Notes under the pieces: generated by a model
The model's database searches: none
Seen by the model: the letters and a program-made list of their open reading frames with translations, nothing else
What the model was told of the DNA's origin: nothing
Shown here: one piece after another, positions 55,301 through 64,000 of the stretch
Numbering within the stretch: the first letter of the stretch is position 1
Layout of the letters: every line of letters begins with the position of its first letter
Made by a program: the position numbers and the translations under genes
NCBI GenBank assembly: GCA_022414725.1
Contig: CM039464.1
Coordinates: forward strand, 32,038,158-32,102,157
DNA length: 64,000 nucleotides
Source of the DNA: Microglena sp. YARC
Taxonomy: Eukaryota; Chlorophyta; Chlorophyceae; Chlamydomonadales; Chlamydomonadaceae
Direction of reading: 5' to 3'

Positions 55301-58254
55301 GAATCTTGCACCGCTCATACATTTTGGTGCCACTGCATGAATGAATTGCCTCTTGCAACCATGCTTGCACCGCTCATATTTTCTGGTGCTACTCCATGAA
55401 TTGCCTCTTGCACAGCTCATACATTTTGGTGCTTATGCATGAATGAATTGCCTCTTGCACCGCTCATACATTTTGGTGCTTATGCATGAACAAATTGCCT
55501 CTTGCACAGCTCATACATTTTGGTGCTTATGCATGAATGAATTGCCTCTTGCACAGCTCATACATTTTGGTGCTTATGCATGAATGAATTGCCTCTTGCA
55601 CAGCTCATACATTTTGGTGCTTATGCATGAATGAATTGCCTCTTGCACAGCTCATAATGTATTTTTACTACTGTATGAATTGAATCTAGCACCGCTCCAT
55701 ATTATTTTTGTACTACTGCATGGATTGCCTCTTGCACCGCTCCAAATGTTTTTTGTACTAACGCATGAATTGAATCTTGCACCGCTCATGCATGTTTTTG
55801 CTACAGCATGAATCGCCTCTTGCACCGCTCCCAATGTTTTTTGTACTAATGCATGAATTGAATCTTGCACCGCCCATGCATGCTTTTGCTACAGCATGAA
55901 TCGCCTCTTGCACCGCTCCCAATGTTTTTTGTACTTATGCATGAATTGAATCTTGCACCTCTCATACATTTTGGTGCTACTGCATGAATGAATTGCCTCT
56001 TGCACTGCTCCCATTTTTTGACAATACTGCATGAATTGCCTCTTGCACCCGCTTGCACCGCTCAATTTGTTTTTGTACTAATGCATGAATGGTAGGCCGA
56101 GAAGTTGTTGAAGATCTGTGACATCCAGCTTGCTTTGAATCTATCGCTGAGGGAGGAAGTGCTGGTGGAGAAGTGCCTAGGTGAGAGTGGTGTATTATCC
56201 AGGTTGCTATGAATCCGTCACTGTGTATTATCAAACTTGCTTTGAATCTGTCGCTGAGGGAGGAAGTGCTGGTGGAGAAGTTCCTAGGTGAGAGAGGTGT
56301 ATTATCCAGGTTGATTTGCATCTGTCACTGTGTATTATCCAGCTTGCTTTGAATCTGTCACTGAGGGAGGAAGTGATGGTGGAGAAGTGCCTAGGTGAGA
56401 GTGGTGTATGATCCAGATTGCTTTGAATCTGTCACTGAGAGAGGAAGTGCTGGTGGAGAAGTGCCTAGGTTAGAGTGGAGTCTAGGTGTGTGGAGAAGTG
56501 CCTAGATGTCTAGGTGTATTATCCTAGGTGTGCGGAGATGTGCCTAGGTGTATTGTAGTTGTGTGGAGAAGTGCCAACGAGCCTAGGTGTAGTGGTTTGA
56601 AACGTTCTGCAACCACCATGTAACCTGACCATCCTTTAACCACCTTGCAACCACCCTTCAACCACTCTTCAACCTGACGATCATATAACTATCCTGCAAC
56701 CACCCTTCAACCATTCTACAACCACTCTGCAACCACCCTTCAAACGTTCTGCATCCACCCTGCAACCAACCTGCAACCACTCTTCAACCTAGCCATCGTA
56801 TAACCACCCTCAACCACACTGTAACCACTCTGCAACCACCTTTCAAACACTCCGCAACCACCTTTCTAATGTTCTGCAACCACCATGCAACCTGACCATC
56901 CCTGCAACCACCCTGCAACCACTCTTCAACCTAACCATCATATAACCACCCTCAACCACACTGTAACCACTCTGCAACCACCTTTCAAACACTCCGCAAC
57001 CACCCTTCAAATGTTCTGCAACCACCATGCAACCTGACCATCCCTGCAACCACCCTGCAACCACTCTTCAACCTGACCATCCTATTACCACCCTGGAACC
57101 ACCCTTGACCACTCCGCAACCACCCTTCAAATGTTCTGCAACCACTGTTAACCACTCTGCAACCACCCTGCAACCACTCGTCAATCTGACCATCCTGTAA
57201 CCACCCTGGAACCACTCTGCAACCACCCTTCAAACGGTCTGCAACCACTTTTAAACACTCTGCAACCACCCTGCAACCACTCGTCAATCTGACCATCCTG
57301 TAACCACCCTGGAACCACTCTGCAACCACCTTGAGCCACTCTGCAACCACCCTGCAACCGCTCGTCAATCTGACTATCATGTAACCACCCTGTAACCACT
57401 CAGCAACCACCCTTCAAACGTTATGCAACCACCTCTAACCACTCTGCAACCACCCTGCAACCACTCGTCAATCTGACCATCATGTAACCACCCTGTAACC
57501 ACTCTGCAACCACCCTTCAAACGTTATGCAACCACCTCTAACCACTCTGCAACCACCCTGCAACCACTCGTCAATCTGGCCTTCCTGGAACCACCCTTCG
57601 GCCACTCTGCAACCACCCTTCAAACGTTATGCAACCACCTTTAACCACTCTGCAACAAGGGGAGGGCAAAAAAAAGTGAAAGACCCCATCCCAAAAAAAG
57701 TGCTGAGGCACCCTTCCCCAGACCCCCCCCCCCCGGCTCCGGAACCCACTGCACAGTCACTATCTCAGCCACCACTTAGTGTAATGGTGTCTAATTAGGC
57801 TCAATTTACAGGGTTTTCAAAGGCCTATCCATTGAGGTTGGTCTAGAGACCATCCGGAATGTTTGAAACATAGAAAATCGTCATCATCAATGTTACATTG
57901 TTTAGTGGGGGTTGTGGGTCAGGGCCCCTTGGCCCCTAATGTGCCCACCTTCAATATTCTTCAATAACCAGGCCTTCAATCCAAGCTTCAATCAGGCATT
58001 AAATAATCAGCCAAGCACGCAAGAGAATTCTGAAGGCGCTCTAAGTTTCCGTGGTCGCCGCTAAGCAATCGTTTACCGCACTTGTGGCAGGTAGTGCCCT
58101 TTGATTGTGGGTCCATAGAATAACATCAACTAGCACTAGTCACCGGAACGAAAGCAAACGCACAGTGACGGGAGGGGTTAATTGAAGAATGAGGTCTCGC
58201 TCTGTACGTCGTTGTACAAATGTTGGCTAGGGCGTTGTGTGTGGAGAGAGAGAA

Positions 58255-58346
<92 letters not shown>

Positions 58347-59286
58347 CTGGATCCCCCCCTCATATGTGCCCTAGGCAAAATATGTGGTGGGTCTCTCCCC
58401 CAATAGCATTTTTGGACTGGTCTTTAGTAGAGGAACACCCTAGTTCCACTCCCATGTCATTCTGAGGGCTAGAAAAAAGTGCCTGGAATGCAGCTGGAAT
58501 GTACCTAATTTTTTGAAAATGTCAGATTTTTTCCTTGACCCCCCCTCCCCCCCACCCCCCTCCCCGCGGCCCCAAACTTAGGAGGACCGTTACTTTTTTC
58601 TACTGGGCCAAATCAAGAAAATATAACCGGATTCTTCATCCTCTCTATGATATCTACAAAGTTGGACGATGGGGTCATTTTGGTTAGAAATTGCCCCCCC
58701 CCTGCTCTGCAACCTTGTTCCCCAACCACCGTGCAACCACCTTCAACCTGTCCCTCCTGTAACCACCTTGCAACCCTTCCACAACCCGATTGCCTCAACC
58801 ACCCTGCAACCACCTTTAACCACTCTGCAACCATGTACTCCCAACCACCGCCAGGCCGAAGAAACTGCACCCATTGTGGGAAAGGATACAACATTGCAGA
58901 CATTCACCTAGTGGCCTCGGAGGGGCGCCCGGAAATCATCCTACCCCCTCTGTCGCCGCCTCCAGAATGCGCCGACCACCTTGAGATAAGGGCAGATGAC
59001 GTAGAGGCTGTTGTCAGGCAGCGATTAGAGGTACGAACATAATGTTGGCCTCATTGGTGTTGTTATTGTTGTCGCTGTTGTTGTCGCAAGCATGTATCAC
59101 ACACATTCTCCAACTCTACCAAAACGGCCCAACCGATTCCCTTCACAGGCCTACCAGGCGCAGGCTACCCCTGTTGAGGAACATTTCAAACAAGCTGGAC
59201 TCTTGCAAGACTTCGAGATCACTTCGGGTATCCCCGAGACCCTACCCCACTTGAAGGCTCTGTTGGAACCTTTTGTGTCGAAGTAG
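43357..59286 (+). CDS. Adenylate kinase, plant organellar type, complete (five exons)
   Basis: Exons 43357-43743, 53134-53271, 56096-56180, 58855-59030 and 59149-59286 join in frame to 307 residues, all introns GT-AG. Residues 1-80 are Ser/Thr/Ala-rich with few acidic residues, like an organellar transit peptide. The P-loop GPPGVGKGT lies at 88-96, followed by HIATGDLIRAE (AMP site), GKLVPDDVV, GYILDGFPRT and a zinc-type LID starting GRRNCTHCGKGYN. RADDVEAVVRQRLE and a PVEEHFKQAG tail match plant AMK/ADK1-type enzymes. It catalyses ATP + AMP to 2 ADP. The second LID metal pair is incomplete (only PPEC), as in the plant form. Intron 1 is 9.4 kb and holds the 37-bp array. Exons 2 and 3 have several edge copies in the introns. 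Confidence 0.95.
44137..51212 (+). repeat. 37-bp minisatellite, ~190 copies
   Basis: The unit is GCTCCACCTGAGATAGCGCA CATTTGATCTGTGTGGT with a few variable positions: CATTTGAT/CAATTGAT/CAGTTGAT/CAGGTGAT, and CTGTG/TTGTG. 37 is not a multiple of three, and the unit has no stop in any minus-strand frame, so frames of up to 1666 codons run through the array. It lies in adenylate kinase intron 1. Local indels at about 46.6-48.9 kb and 50.4-50.9 kb look like assembly noise. Confidence 0.97.
51399..51495 (+). repeat. R1 dispersed repeat, partial
   Basis: TTACAGTCCAGGGGTTGGCC through AAGCCTTGATGAACTGAACC; the GACGGGGGCCC end is missing. Confidence 0.7.
51530..52435 (+). repeat. 93-bp tandem repeat with 279-bp higher-order unit
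   Basis: About nine copies of a unit containing GCGTTTTGGGCGGATGTGTC, AGGTCAGCATTGGTCACCCA and GAGTTGTTTTACTTGATTTA. A variant (AAGCGTTTGGTGCGTAGGTG) recurs exactly every third unit (51904 and 52183), giving near-identical 279-bp trimers. As 93 is a multiple of three it produces repetitive frames that are not genes. Confidence 0.92.
52436..53133 (+). repeat. Copies of the adenylate kinase exon 2 5' edge
   Basis: Acceptor plus exon start (true copy TTTGCAGCTGCAACAAATGG, TGAATGAAGGGAAG) recurs near 52478, 52558, 52690, 52828 and 53062, with another fragment at 51518. The copies at 52558 and 52690 continue with diverged similarity for about 60 bp into exon 2 (CTAACAAGCCGC compared with CTAAACAAGCGCC). 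Confidence 0.85.
52838..52912 (+). tRNA. tRNA-like relic
   Basis: ATGGTGTAGTTG resembles an A box/D-arm, and GGGGGTTCGATTCCCTC is a good T-arm/B box. The acceptor stem is not complementary and the anticodon stem is poor, so this is at best a tRNA pseudogene or a tRNA-derived repeat. The D-arm-like part is also a copy of adenylate kinase exon 2 (CAAATGGTG). Confidence 0.25.
53287..53422 (+). mobile_element. R2 element, 5' truncated
   Basis: Begins at GAGATGAAGCCTGACACGTC and keeps the constant 3' end (GCTGTATAGGACTTGT). The GC-rich 5' third is absent. Confidence 0.75.
53462..53535 (+). repeat. R1 dispersed repeat, 5' part, diverged
   Basis: CTGCCCAGAGTTAGCCAAAT and CCTAAGGGACTTGCCCAACT match the R1 start. 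A CA/CCCC tract follows to 53645. Confidence 0.55.
53735..53960. repeat. Dispersed element related to 60060-60260
   Basis: Shares with 60060-60260 the order GGGCT....TGGCAGCTTCCA.C.AGCTCCAT, AGCTGCA.T, CTGTC.TGTCA, ACTAGCTTC.G and GCC.CCTAGAAGCTGCTAC. It is probably a longer relative of the foldback MITE. Confidence 0.6.
53978..54725 (+). repeat. ~121-128-bp tandem repeat seeded by R1-like sequence
   Basis: Six copies of GAATTGCCTCTTGCACTGCT, GAGAGTTGATATTGATTGTT, GGTTGGTCAAGTCTCTATAG and CCAAAGTGGCTGCCCCTGGA, CTGTAACC. The last part is a reversed R1 start (GTTACAGTCCAGGGGCAGCC). Two middle copies lack 7 bp (TAAAGTG region). Confidence 0.85.
54726..56092 (+). repeat. ~47-bp degenerate minisatellite
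   Basis: About 27 units of ATGAATTGCCTCTTGCACCG, CTCATACATTTTGGTGCTAC, TGC. The GAATTGCCTCTTGCAC word is shared with the preceding 125-bp array, so one array probably grew from the other. It runs up to adenylate kinase exon 3. Confidence 0.85.
56200..56480 (+). repeat. Copies of the adenylate kinase exon 3 3' edge
   Basis: Three copies (about 56230-56290, 56338-56400, 56412-56468) of CTTGCTTTGAATCTGTCACT, GAGGGAGGAAGTGCTGGTGG and AGAAGTGCCTAGGTGAGAG: the last ~52 bp of exon 3 plus its donor. At least one keeps an AG acceptor (ATCCAG), but 52 nt would break the frame. Confidence 0.9.
56590..57656 (+). repeat. ~41-bp ACCACCCTGCAACCACTC repeat
   Basis: Degenerate tandem units of AACCACC/AACCACTC words with TTCAACCTGACCATC and CTTCAAACGTT(C/A)TGC. 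The array resumes at 58704-58850 after a transposon insertion, up to the acceptor of adenylate kinase exon 4. Confidence 0.85.
57657..58703. mobile_element. Terminal-inverted-repeat element, ~1.05 kb, in the ACCACC array
   Basis: Left end GGGGAGGGCAA, reaching GACCCCATC after about 30 bp, is mirrored on the right by GATGGGGTCA, reaching TTGCCCCCCCCC. The flanks are CTCTGCAAC on both sides (57648-57656 and 58704-58712). That could be a target duplication or just the array unit. Interior: a (GA)n tract at about 58243-58345, no transposase. Confidence 0.65.
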
Positions 59287-59349
59287 ACAAACGATTATCT
59301 AGTGAGCGCATGGGCGCCCCCCCACCACCACCACCACCACCACCACATA

Positions 59350-59941
59350 CCGTACACGCCTTAAGTATTGGCAAGATTAATTCTTGGCAAATGTCGTTTT
59401 CCCCCTAAAAGTGGGTCTCAGAGAAGCATGGCAAAACCAACTTGGCAAAGGGGTCTATGGCTCTGACTGTCTCAAGCTCAGACTTGAGATCCAGTTGGCA
59501 AAGGGTCTTGTGTTATTGTTACATTTACTTGTTACATGTTCACCAAGTAGTTTGCCCAAGCTTGCTGTAAAACCATGTAACAATTCAAATCAGGAGCATT
59601 AAACTTGCTAGGGCTTAGTAGCCAGACCGGTACATGGCTCCAGCCATCCAAATTGCAGGCTGGAGGCATGTAACCAAGTTCAAGTTTTTTTTCCCGAGTA
59701 CATGTGTAATAAGTAGTCTGCCCAAGCTTGCTGAAAATAAAACCATGTAGCAATTAAAATCGGGAACATTTAACTTGCTAGGGCTTATTAGACAGAGCAC
59801 CATGGTAACCGTAACTTGGCAAAGGCCAACCACCTGGAGTGGTCTCAAGCTGGATCCCTAATCCGGTTCGGCAAATAAAGGGTCGTTTGGCAAATAAAGG
59901 GTCGTTTGGCAAACCGGTTGCCAATACTTAGGCGCATACGG
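59350..59941. mobile_element. TIR element with TA target site (~592 bp)
   Basis: The ends CCGTACACGCCTTAAGTATT and GGCAA are inverted copies of the right end TTGCCAATACTTAGGCGCAT and ACGG (about 25 bp, two differences and one indel). TA dinucleotides flank both ends (59348-59349, 59942-59943), as for Tc1/mariner-type insertions. The interior has internal duplication (AACTTGCTAGGGCTTA.TAG, twice) and GGCAAATAAAGGGTCGTTT twice. No transposase. It lies in the adenylate kinase 3' flank. Confidence 0.8.
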
Positions 59942-60007
59942 TATTACGAATGACCAGCACTCCACTGAGGAAACCCCGAATGCTGGTACGAATTACCGAC
60001 ACTCCAT

Positions 60008-60050
60008 TGGACAAACGAATATCTAGTGAGCGCATGCCCCCCACCCCCAT
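60008..60050 (+). repeat. Copy of the adenylate kinase 3' UTR start
   Basis: GACAAACGAATATCTAGTGA followed by GCGCATG repeats the sequence directly after the stop codon (59286-59315), again an exon-edge copy. Confidence 0.75.
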
Positions 60051-60265
60051 CCCATATTCCCAGCACTCCACTGTTCCATTTTTGGGCTATGAGTGGCAGC
60101 TTCCATCCAGCTCCATTACTCCATTAGACAGCGAAAGCCCAAAGCTTGCAGCTGCATTGTAAGGCCTGTCTTGTCATCTGTAAGACGCAATAACTAGCTT
60201 CGGGTTTGGCCCTAGGATGTTTAAAAGAAGCTGCCTAGAAGCTGCTACTCGTAGATAAAAAAAGA

Positions 60266-61063
60266 AATACGGTAGTGCAGCACGCCCCATTCTCTCGAAT
60301 TCGGTATTTAGTGCAGGACTGCAGCGTACTAAAAAACGTACTTTGATGTGACAGCTCGTAAGCTTTTGGAGCCCATCTACATGAAATACGTAAAAAAAAC
60401 GCTAAGCCTGGAGACGCAAAGTTACATGCCAGGCACTGCTAGCACGTAACCTGAACACTCTATCTACATGGACACAAAAAAACTTCTTTAAAATAAGCCA
60501 AAATCTGCCTCGAGGGGTGAAACACTGAAACATAACGTTTTGAACAAGCCTGCTCCCTACAGAAACGAGTCGCCGCAGGATCTAAATTTTTGGGTGTAGC
60601 CAGTTATGTAATCCTAGTGACAAGGACACACTGTATCCACCTGGTATCCACACACAATTTTCTCGATGAAGATACCAAGGGGCAAGTATCTGGCAGTACG
60701 GGAAGTGCCCAAGACCCCAAATACCTATGTCAGGACTCAGGATCCCTCACCTCCAGTGCCAATCTACCGTGCCAGCTGCACACTCATCTACTCCTAGGCT
60801 ACTCCTACAACGAGCACACGAGGACCTCGAAGGCGAAGGCCGAGGCGGGCCGAGGAGGGAACCGACCCGAATTCGAACGTCACCGTTCGAACCAGAGAAC
60901 TCTGGTTCGAACATCACCAACGGTGTTCGAACGTACTCAAATCGAAGCAATTGGGGCCACGCCAGTTGGCATGTGTCCACTGTTACAGATACATCGAGTT
61001 CATTCAAGTCCATTATCGAGACACTTCACTCTTCTTTCTAATCGCACATCCTTTCTTTATCCC
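60266..61063 (+). promoter_or_regulatory. 5' region of the CysQ-type gene with TTCGAA palindromes
   Basis: Four TTCGAA sites at 60872, 60886, 60906 and 60926 lie 130-190 bp upstream of the ATG. The pair CGTTCGAACCAGAG / CTCTGGTTCGAACA (60884-60897 and 60900-60913) forms a perfect stem apart from its outermost base. Spacings of 14, 20 and 20 bp suggest regularly spaced protein sites or an RNA hairpin. No TATA box is identified. Confidence 0.45.
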
Positions 61064-64000
61064 ATGGGCCAACAATTCAGCACGCAGAGCGCCGAGGCGG
61101 ATGCGAACCCCGCGTTCACCCTCGAGATGCAGCTTCAGTGCCGCGTCGAGGTGGAGGATATCATCACCACCGCCGAGGCAGCAGGCAAAGTGATTATGGA
61201 AATCTACAACGGCGAGGTGCGGGTTCGACGCAGGACAGAGATCTGCCAATTGTCATCAGCAATGTCAGTCAAAAATAGCAACGAGGCATACCTAGATCCA
61301 AGCAAGAGTTACCAATATCCTGTTGGACAGCAGACCAAGCCAAGACTAATGATTTATCTGTTCCCTTCATGGCTGCATCCTGACCTGCCCTGGGCTGCTG
61401 TTCGTTACCAGTATGTTGGCTGCGGGTATTTTCCACTTAAAAAAACCTGCTGATCCTCATGTCAGCCCTAGATTCTGGTTGACTGCAGATCAACGCGACC
61501 TGCGCCCATCTCTGCATTCTATATGGCTGCCACCTGAACCCTGATCAAGCCAATTCCACTGCTTTCTTCACAGTGCGTGTAAAAGCCATGGAACGATGTG
61601 TTGCCAATCCCAGATCCAGGGTTACAAAGGGGCAGGTTTATGCCTGTATGTGCCGCTGCCAGTAGAAATGTGGTTGGATGCACGACCCCCCCCCCCCCCC
61701 CCCCCACCACCACCACCACCACCACCACCACGACAAACCACCACAACCCGCTCACCCACCCACCCTGTCTGCGCACTCAAACACATACTTGCACGTGCAC
61801 AAACAAAGCCAATTCCCAATACCCTCCCAGCCAATATGGGCGCACACAACTTGACCGCACACACGCACACCACACAACTACTGCACCACCAAGCCGCTGC
61901 TTCCATTCTACCCTTGCCTCTACCAAAACATGTGTGGTTAAGCTCGCAGTTCCCACCCAAACATCAGTAACACAGAAACTCACACACACGCCCCAAACCT
62001 CGCATCGCCTCCCCCCCACCCCACCCACCCCCCACCCCACCCTCAAACGCCCACACTACCACCAATTATAGCCTTTTGCCCCCCCACCCCCACCCCCCCG
62101 ATGTCAGACCTCACGCTGGGAGGTGGAGGTGAAGTCTGACAACAGCCCCCTGACCAAGGCCGACCGGATGGCCAACCAAGTGATTGTGGACGCCCTACAG
62201 AGGCTGACTCCTCACATCCCCATCATCTCTGAGGAGACTCCTCTTCCACCTACCGAGACTAGGCAGGTGGGTGGTCGATAACAAATGGTTGCTTGGCTGG
62301 CTGCAATTGGTTTGTTGGTTGCAATCGGTCAGTTGGTTGCTTGCAGAGGCTGACTCCTAACATCCCCATCATCTCACTGGAGGAGATTGCTCTTACACCT
62401 AGCAAGACTAGGCAGGTGGGTAGTCGATAACAAATGGTTGCTTGGCTGGCTGCAATTGGTTTGTTGGTTGCAATCGGTCAGTTGGTTGCTTGCAGAGGCT
62501 GACTCCTAACATCCCCATCATCTCACTGGAGGAGATTGCTCTTACACCTAGCAAGACTAGGCAGGTGGGTAGTCGACATAAAATGGTTGGTTGGTTGGCT
62601 GCAATTGGTTAGTTGGTTACAATCGGTTGGTTGCAGTTGGTTGGTTGGTTGCCTGCAGAGGCTGACTCCTCACATCCCCATCATCTCTGAGGAGACTCCT
62701 CTTTCACCTAACAGGACTAGTCAGGTGGGTAGTTGACACACGATGGTTGGCTGGCTGGCTGGTTGCGATTGGTTAGTTGGTTGCACTTGGTTGGTTGGCT
62801 GGCTAATTGCAGAGACTCATGCCTCACATCCCCATTATCTCCCTGGAGGAGATTGCTCGTCCACCTAACAAGACTAGGCAGGTGGACGGTCGACAAGCAC
62901 TGGTTGCAAGTTAGCTTGCTGGGAAGATGTAAGGTAGAAGATTCCTGCACCTCTACCTCTGGTATTTGTAGCTGTACCCCCACCACTGGCATTTGTGTCT
63001 GTACTGCTCCTTTATGCATTTGTAGCTGAACCGCTGCCACTGGCATTTGTGGCTGTACTGCTACCACTGGCATTTGTGGCTATACCGCTCCTGTATGCAT
63101 TTGTAGCTGTACGGCTGCCACTGGTATTTGTAGCTGTACCCCCACCACTGGCATTTGTGGCTGTACTGCTCCTGTATGCATTTGTAGCTGAACCGCTGCC
63201 ACTGGCATTTGTGGCTGTACCGTTCCTCTTTGCAGTTGTAGCTGTCCCGCTACCACTGGCATTTGTGTCTGTACCGCTCCTGTATGCAGTTCTAGCTGTA
63301 CCGCTACCACTGGTATTTGTGGCTGTACAACTCCTGTATGCATTTGTAGCTGCACCGCCACCACTGGCATTTGTGGCTGTACAGCTCCTGTATGCATTTG
63401 TAGCTGTACCGCCACCACTGGCATCTGTGCCTGTGCTTGTATCTGTACCTGTGCATGTACCTGTACCCAGACCTGTACCTGCAGCTGCAGCTGCACTTCT
63501 ACATGTACATGTACATCTACTTGTGCCTGTACCTGTACCCGTACCTGCACCTGTACCTGTACCTGCAGCTGCACTTCTACATGTGCATGTACCTGGACCT
63601 GCAGCTGCACTTCTACATGTGCATGTAGATCTACTTGTGCATGTACCTGTGCATGTACCTGTCCCCGTACCTGTGCCTGTACCTGTACCTGCAGCTACAC
63701 TTCTACCATAGCACGTACATGTACTTGTGCATCTGCGTGTACATCTACCTGTGCAGGTGCATGTGCATGTACATCTACCTGTGCAGGTACATCTGCTTGT
63801 GCATGTACCTGTCCCCGTACCTGTACCTGTACCTGCAGCTGCACATCTCCTTGTGCATGTGCGTGTATATCTACCTGTGCATGTGCTTGTCCTGCACATA
63901 GCCTAAGTAGCCTAAGTAGCCCAAGTAGAAGCACTGTTCTTGACTCACCCCTCTTTATCCCATCTGTTCTACCGTCAACAGAAGTACCAGTTCCACCGGC
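61064..64000 (+). CDS. CysQ-type 3'(2'),5'-bisphosphate nucleotidase, 5' part
   Basis: Exons 61064-61216, 62108-62266 and 63982-64000 (cut by the window edge) join in frame, all GT-AG. Residues 20-50 (VEDIITTAEAAGKVIMEIYN) and exon 2 (EVEVKSDNSPLTKADRMAN, LTPHIPIISEE) match bacterial-type CysQ of the inositol-phosphatase superfamily, and the Glu pair in ISEE is a metal ligand. The enzyme hydrolyses 3'-phosphoadenosine 5'-phosphate to AMP, relieving sulfur-assimilation by-product inhibition. The WLVDPLDGT metal motif should follow outside the window. The start is chosen at MGQQFS because homology begins soon after. MGxxxS also fits an N-myristoylation signal. The frame is open 158 codons further upstream without recognisable homology. 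Intron 2 carries four in-frame mini-exon copies, described separately. Confidence 0.9.
61670..62107 (+). repeat. C-rich and CA/CCA-rich intron DNA
   Basis: A poly-C run (61685-61705), CCA repeats and CACA/CCCC stretches up to the acceptor of CysQ exon 2. No exon is visible. Confidence 0.8.
62344..62885 (+). repeat. Four tandem copies of the CysQ exon 2 3' half, each with intact splice sites
   Basis: Segments 62347-62415 (69 nt), 62496-62564 (69 nt), 62659-62724 (66 nt) and 62813-62881 (69 nt) are each preceded by GCAG and followed by GTGG. They read RLTPNIPIISLEEIA.. (first two), RLTPHIPIISEETPL.. (third) and RLMPHIPIISLEEIA.. (fourth), all open in the gene's phase. The acceptor is the internal CTACAG of exon 2 carried along by the duplication. 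Spacers are GGTTGGTTGCAATCGG-type repeats. These may be optional cassette exons or recent duplication debris. Confidence 0.85.
62955..63425 (+). repeat. ~48-60-bp minisatellite
   Basis: Units of CTGTACCGCTACCACTGGCA, TTTGTGGCTGTACTGCTCCT, GTATGCATTTGTAG in CysQ intron 2. It gives spurious Val/Ala-rich frames. Confidence 0.85.
63426..63900 (+). repeat. ~6/18-bp CTGTACCTGTGCATGTAC repeat
   Basis: Tandem hexamers (CTGTAC, ATGTAC, CTGTGC) with GCAGCTGCACTTCTACATG blocks. Also CysQ intron 2. Confidence 0.85.

Noticed and set aside
60590..61063. 158-codon upstream extension of the CysQ frame
   Set aside because: It has no homology and contains palindromic and UTR-like sequence; I kept ATG 61064, though the extension cannot be excluded.
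63000..63934. Val/Ala-rich and Thr/Gly/Cys-rich repeat frames
   Set aside because: Minisatellite translations within CysQ intron 2.

Overview
This is nuclear DNA from a eukaryote, most likely a green alga (chlorophyte or prasinophyte grade). The genes have many GT-AG introns and one 20-nt microexon. The adenylate kinase is of the plant organellar type. Two ATPase introns carry degenerate tracts of the plant/algal telomere-like TTTAGGG motif. There is no sign of bacterial operons. I cannot name the species. About 90% of the window is repeats, and almost all long open frames in it are by-products of repeats.

Layout: (1) 1-2.8 kb holds dispersed repeats. (2) 2.78-9.6 kb holds the 5' part of a PHD-finger nuclear protein gene (three exons), whose introns are filled with minisatellites. 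(3) 10.15-15.8 kb is a 45-bp satellite that becomes very noisy before a scaffold gap of exactly 1000 N (15808-16807). (4) 16.8-19.7 kb is minisatellite, followed at 19.7-28.4 kb by the last seven exons of a CaiB/BaiF (class III) CoA-transferase gene. (5) 28.5-36.7 kb holds nested small transposons and a 4.6-kb LTR element that encodes zinc knuckles and a long unknown protein but no reverse transcriptase or integrase that I can recognise. (6) 36.8-42.5 kb, minus strand, is a complete three-exon P4-ATPase (phospholipid flippase) with a hAT-type element in intron 2. (7) 43.4-59.3 kb is a complete five-exon adenylate kinase gene, divergent from the flippase, whose first intron holds a 7-kb array of a 37-bp unit. 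(8) 61.1-64.0 kb is the 5' part of a CysQ-type 3'(2'),5'-bisphosphate nucleotidase gene that runs off the right edge.

The genes are unrelated housekeeping genes: chromatin, acyl-CoA metabolism, membrane lipid asymmetry, adenylate balance and sulfur/PAP metabolism. No pathway cluster is evident.

The most striking signal is structural. Nearly every exon is flanked inside its introns by partial tandem copies of its own edge, meaning the splice site plus 20-70 bp of coding sequence. In the CysQ gene four such copies each kept an AG acceptor, a GT donor and an open frame of a multiple of three, so they look like usable tandem mini-exons.
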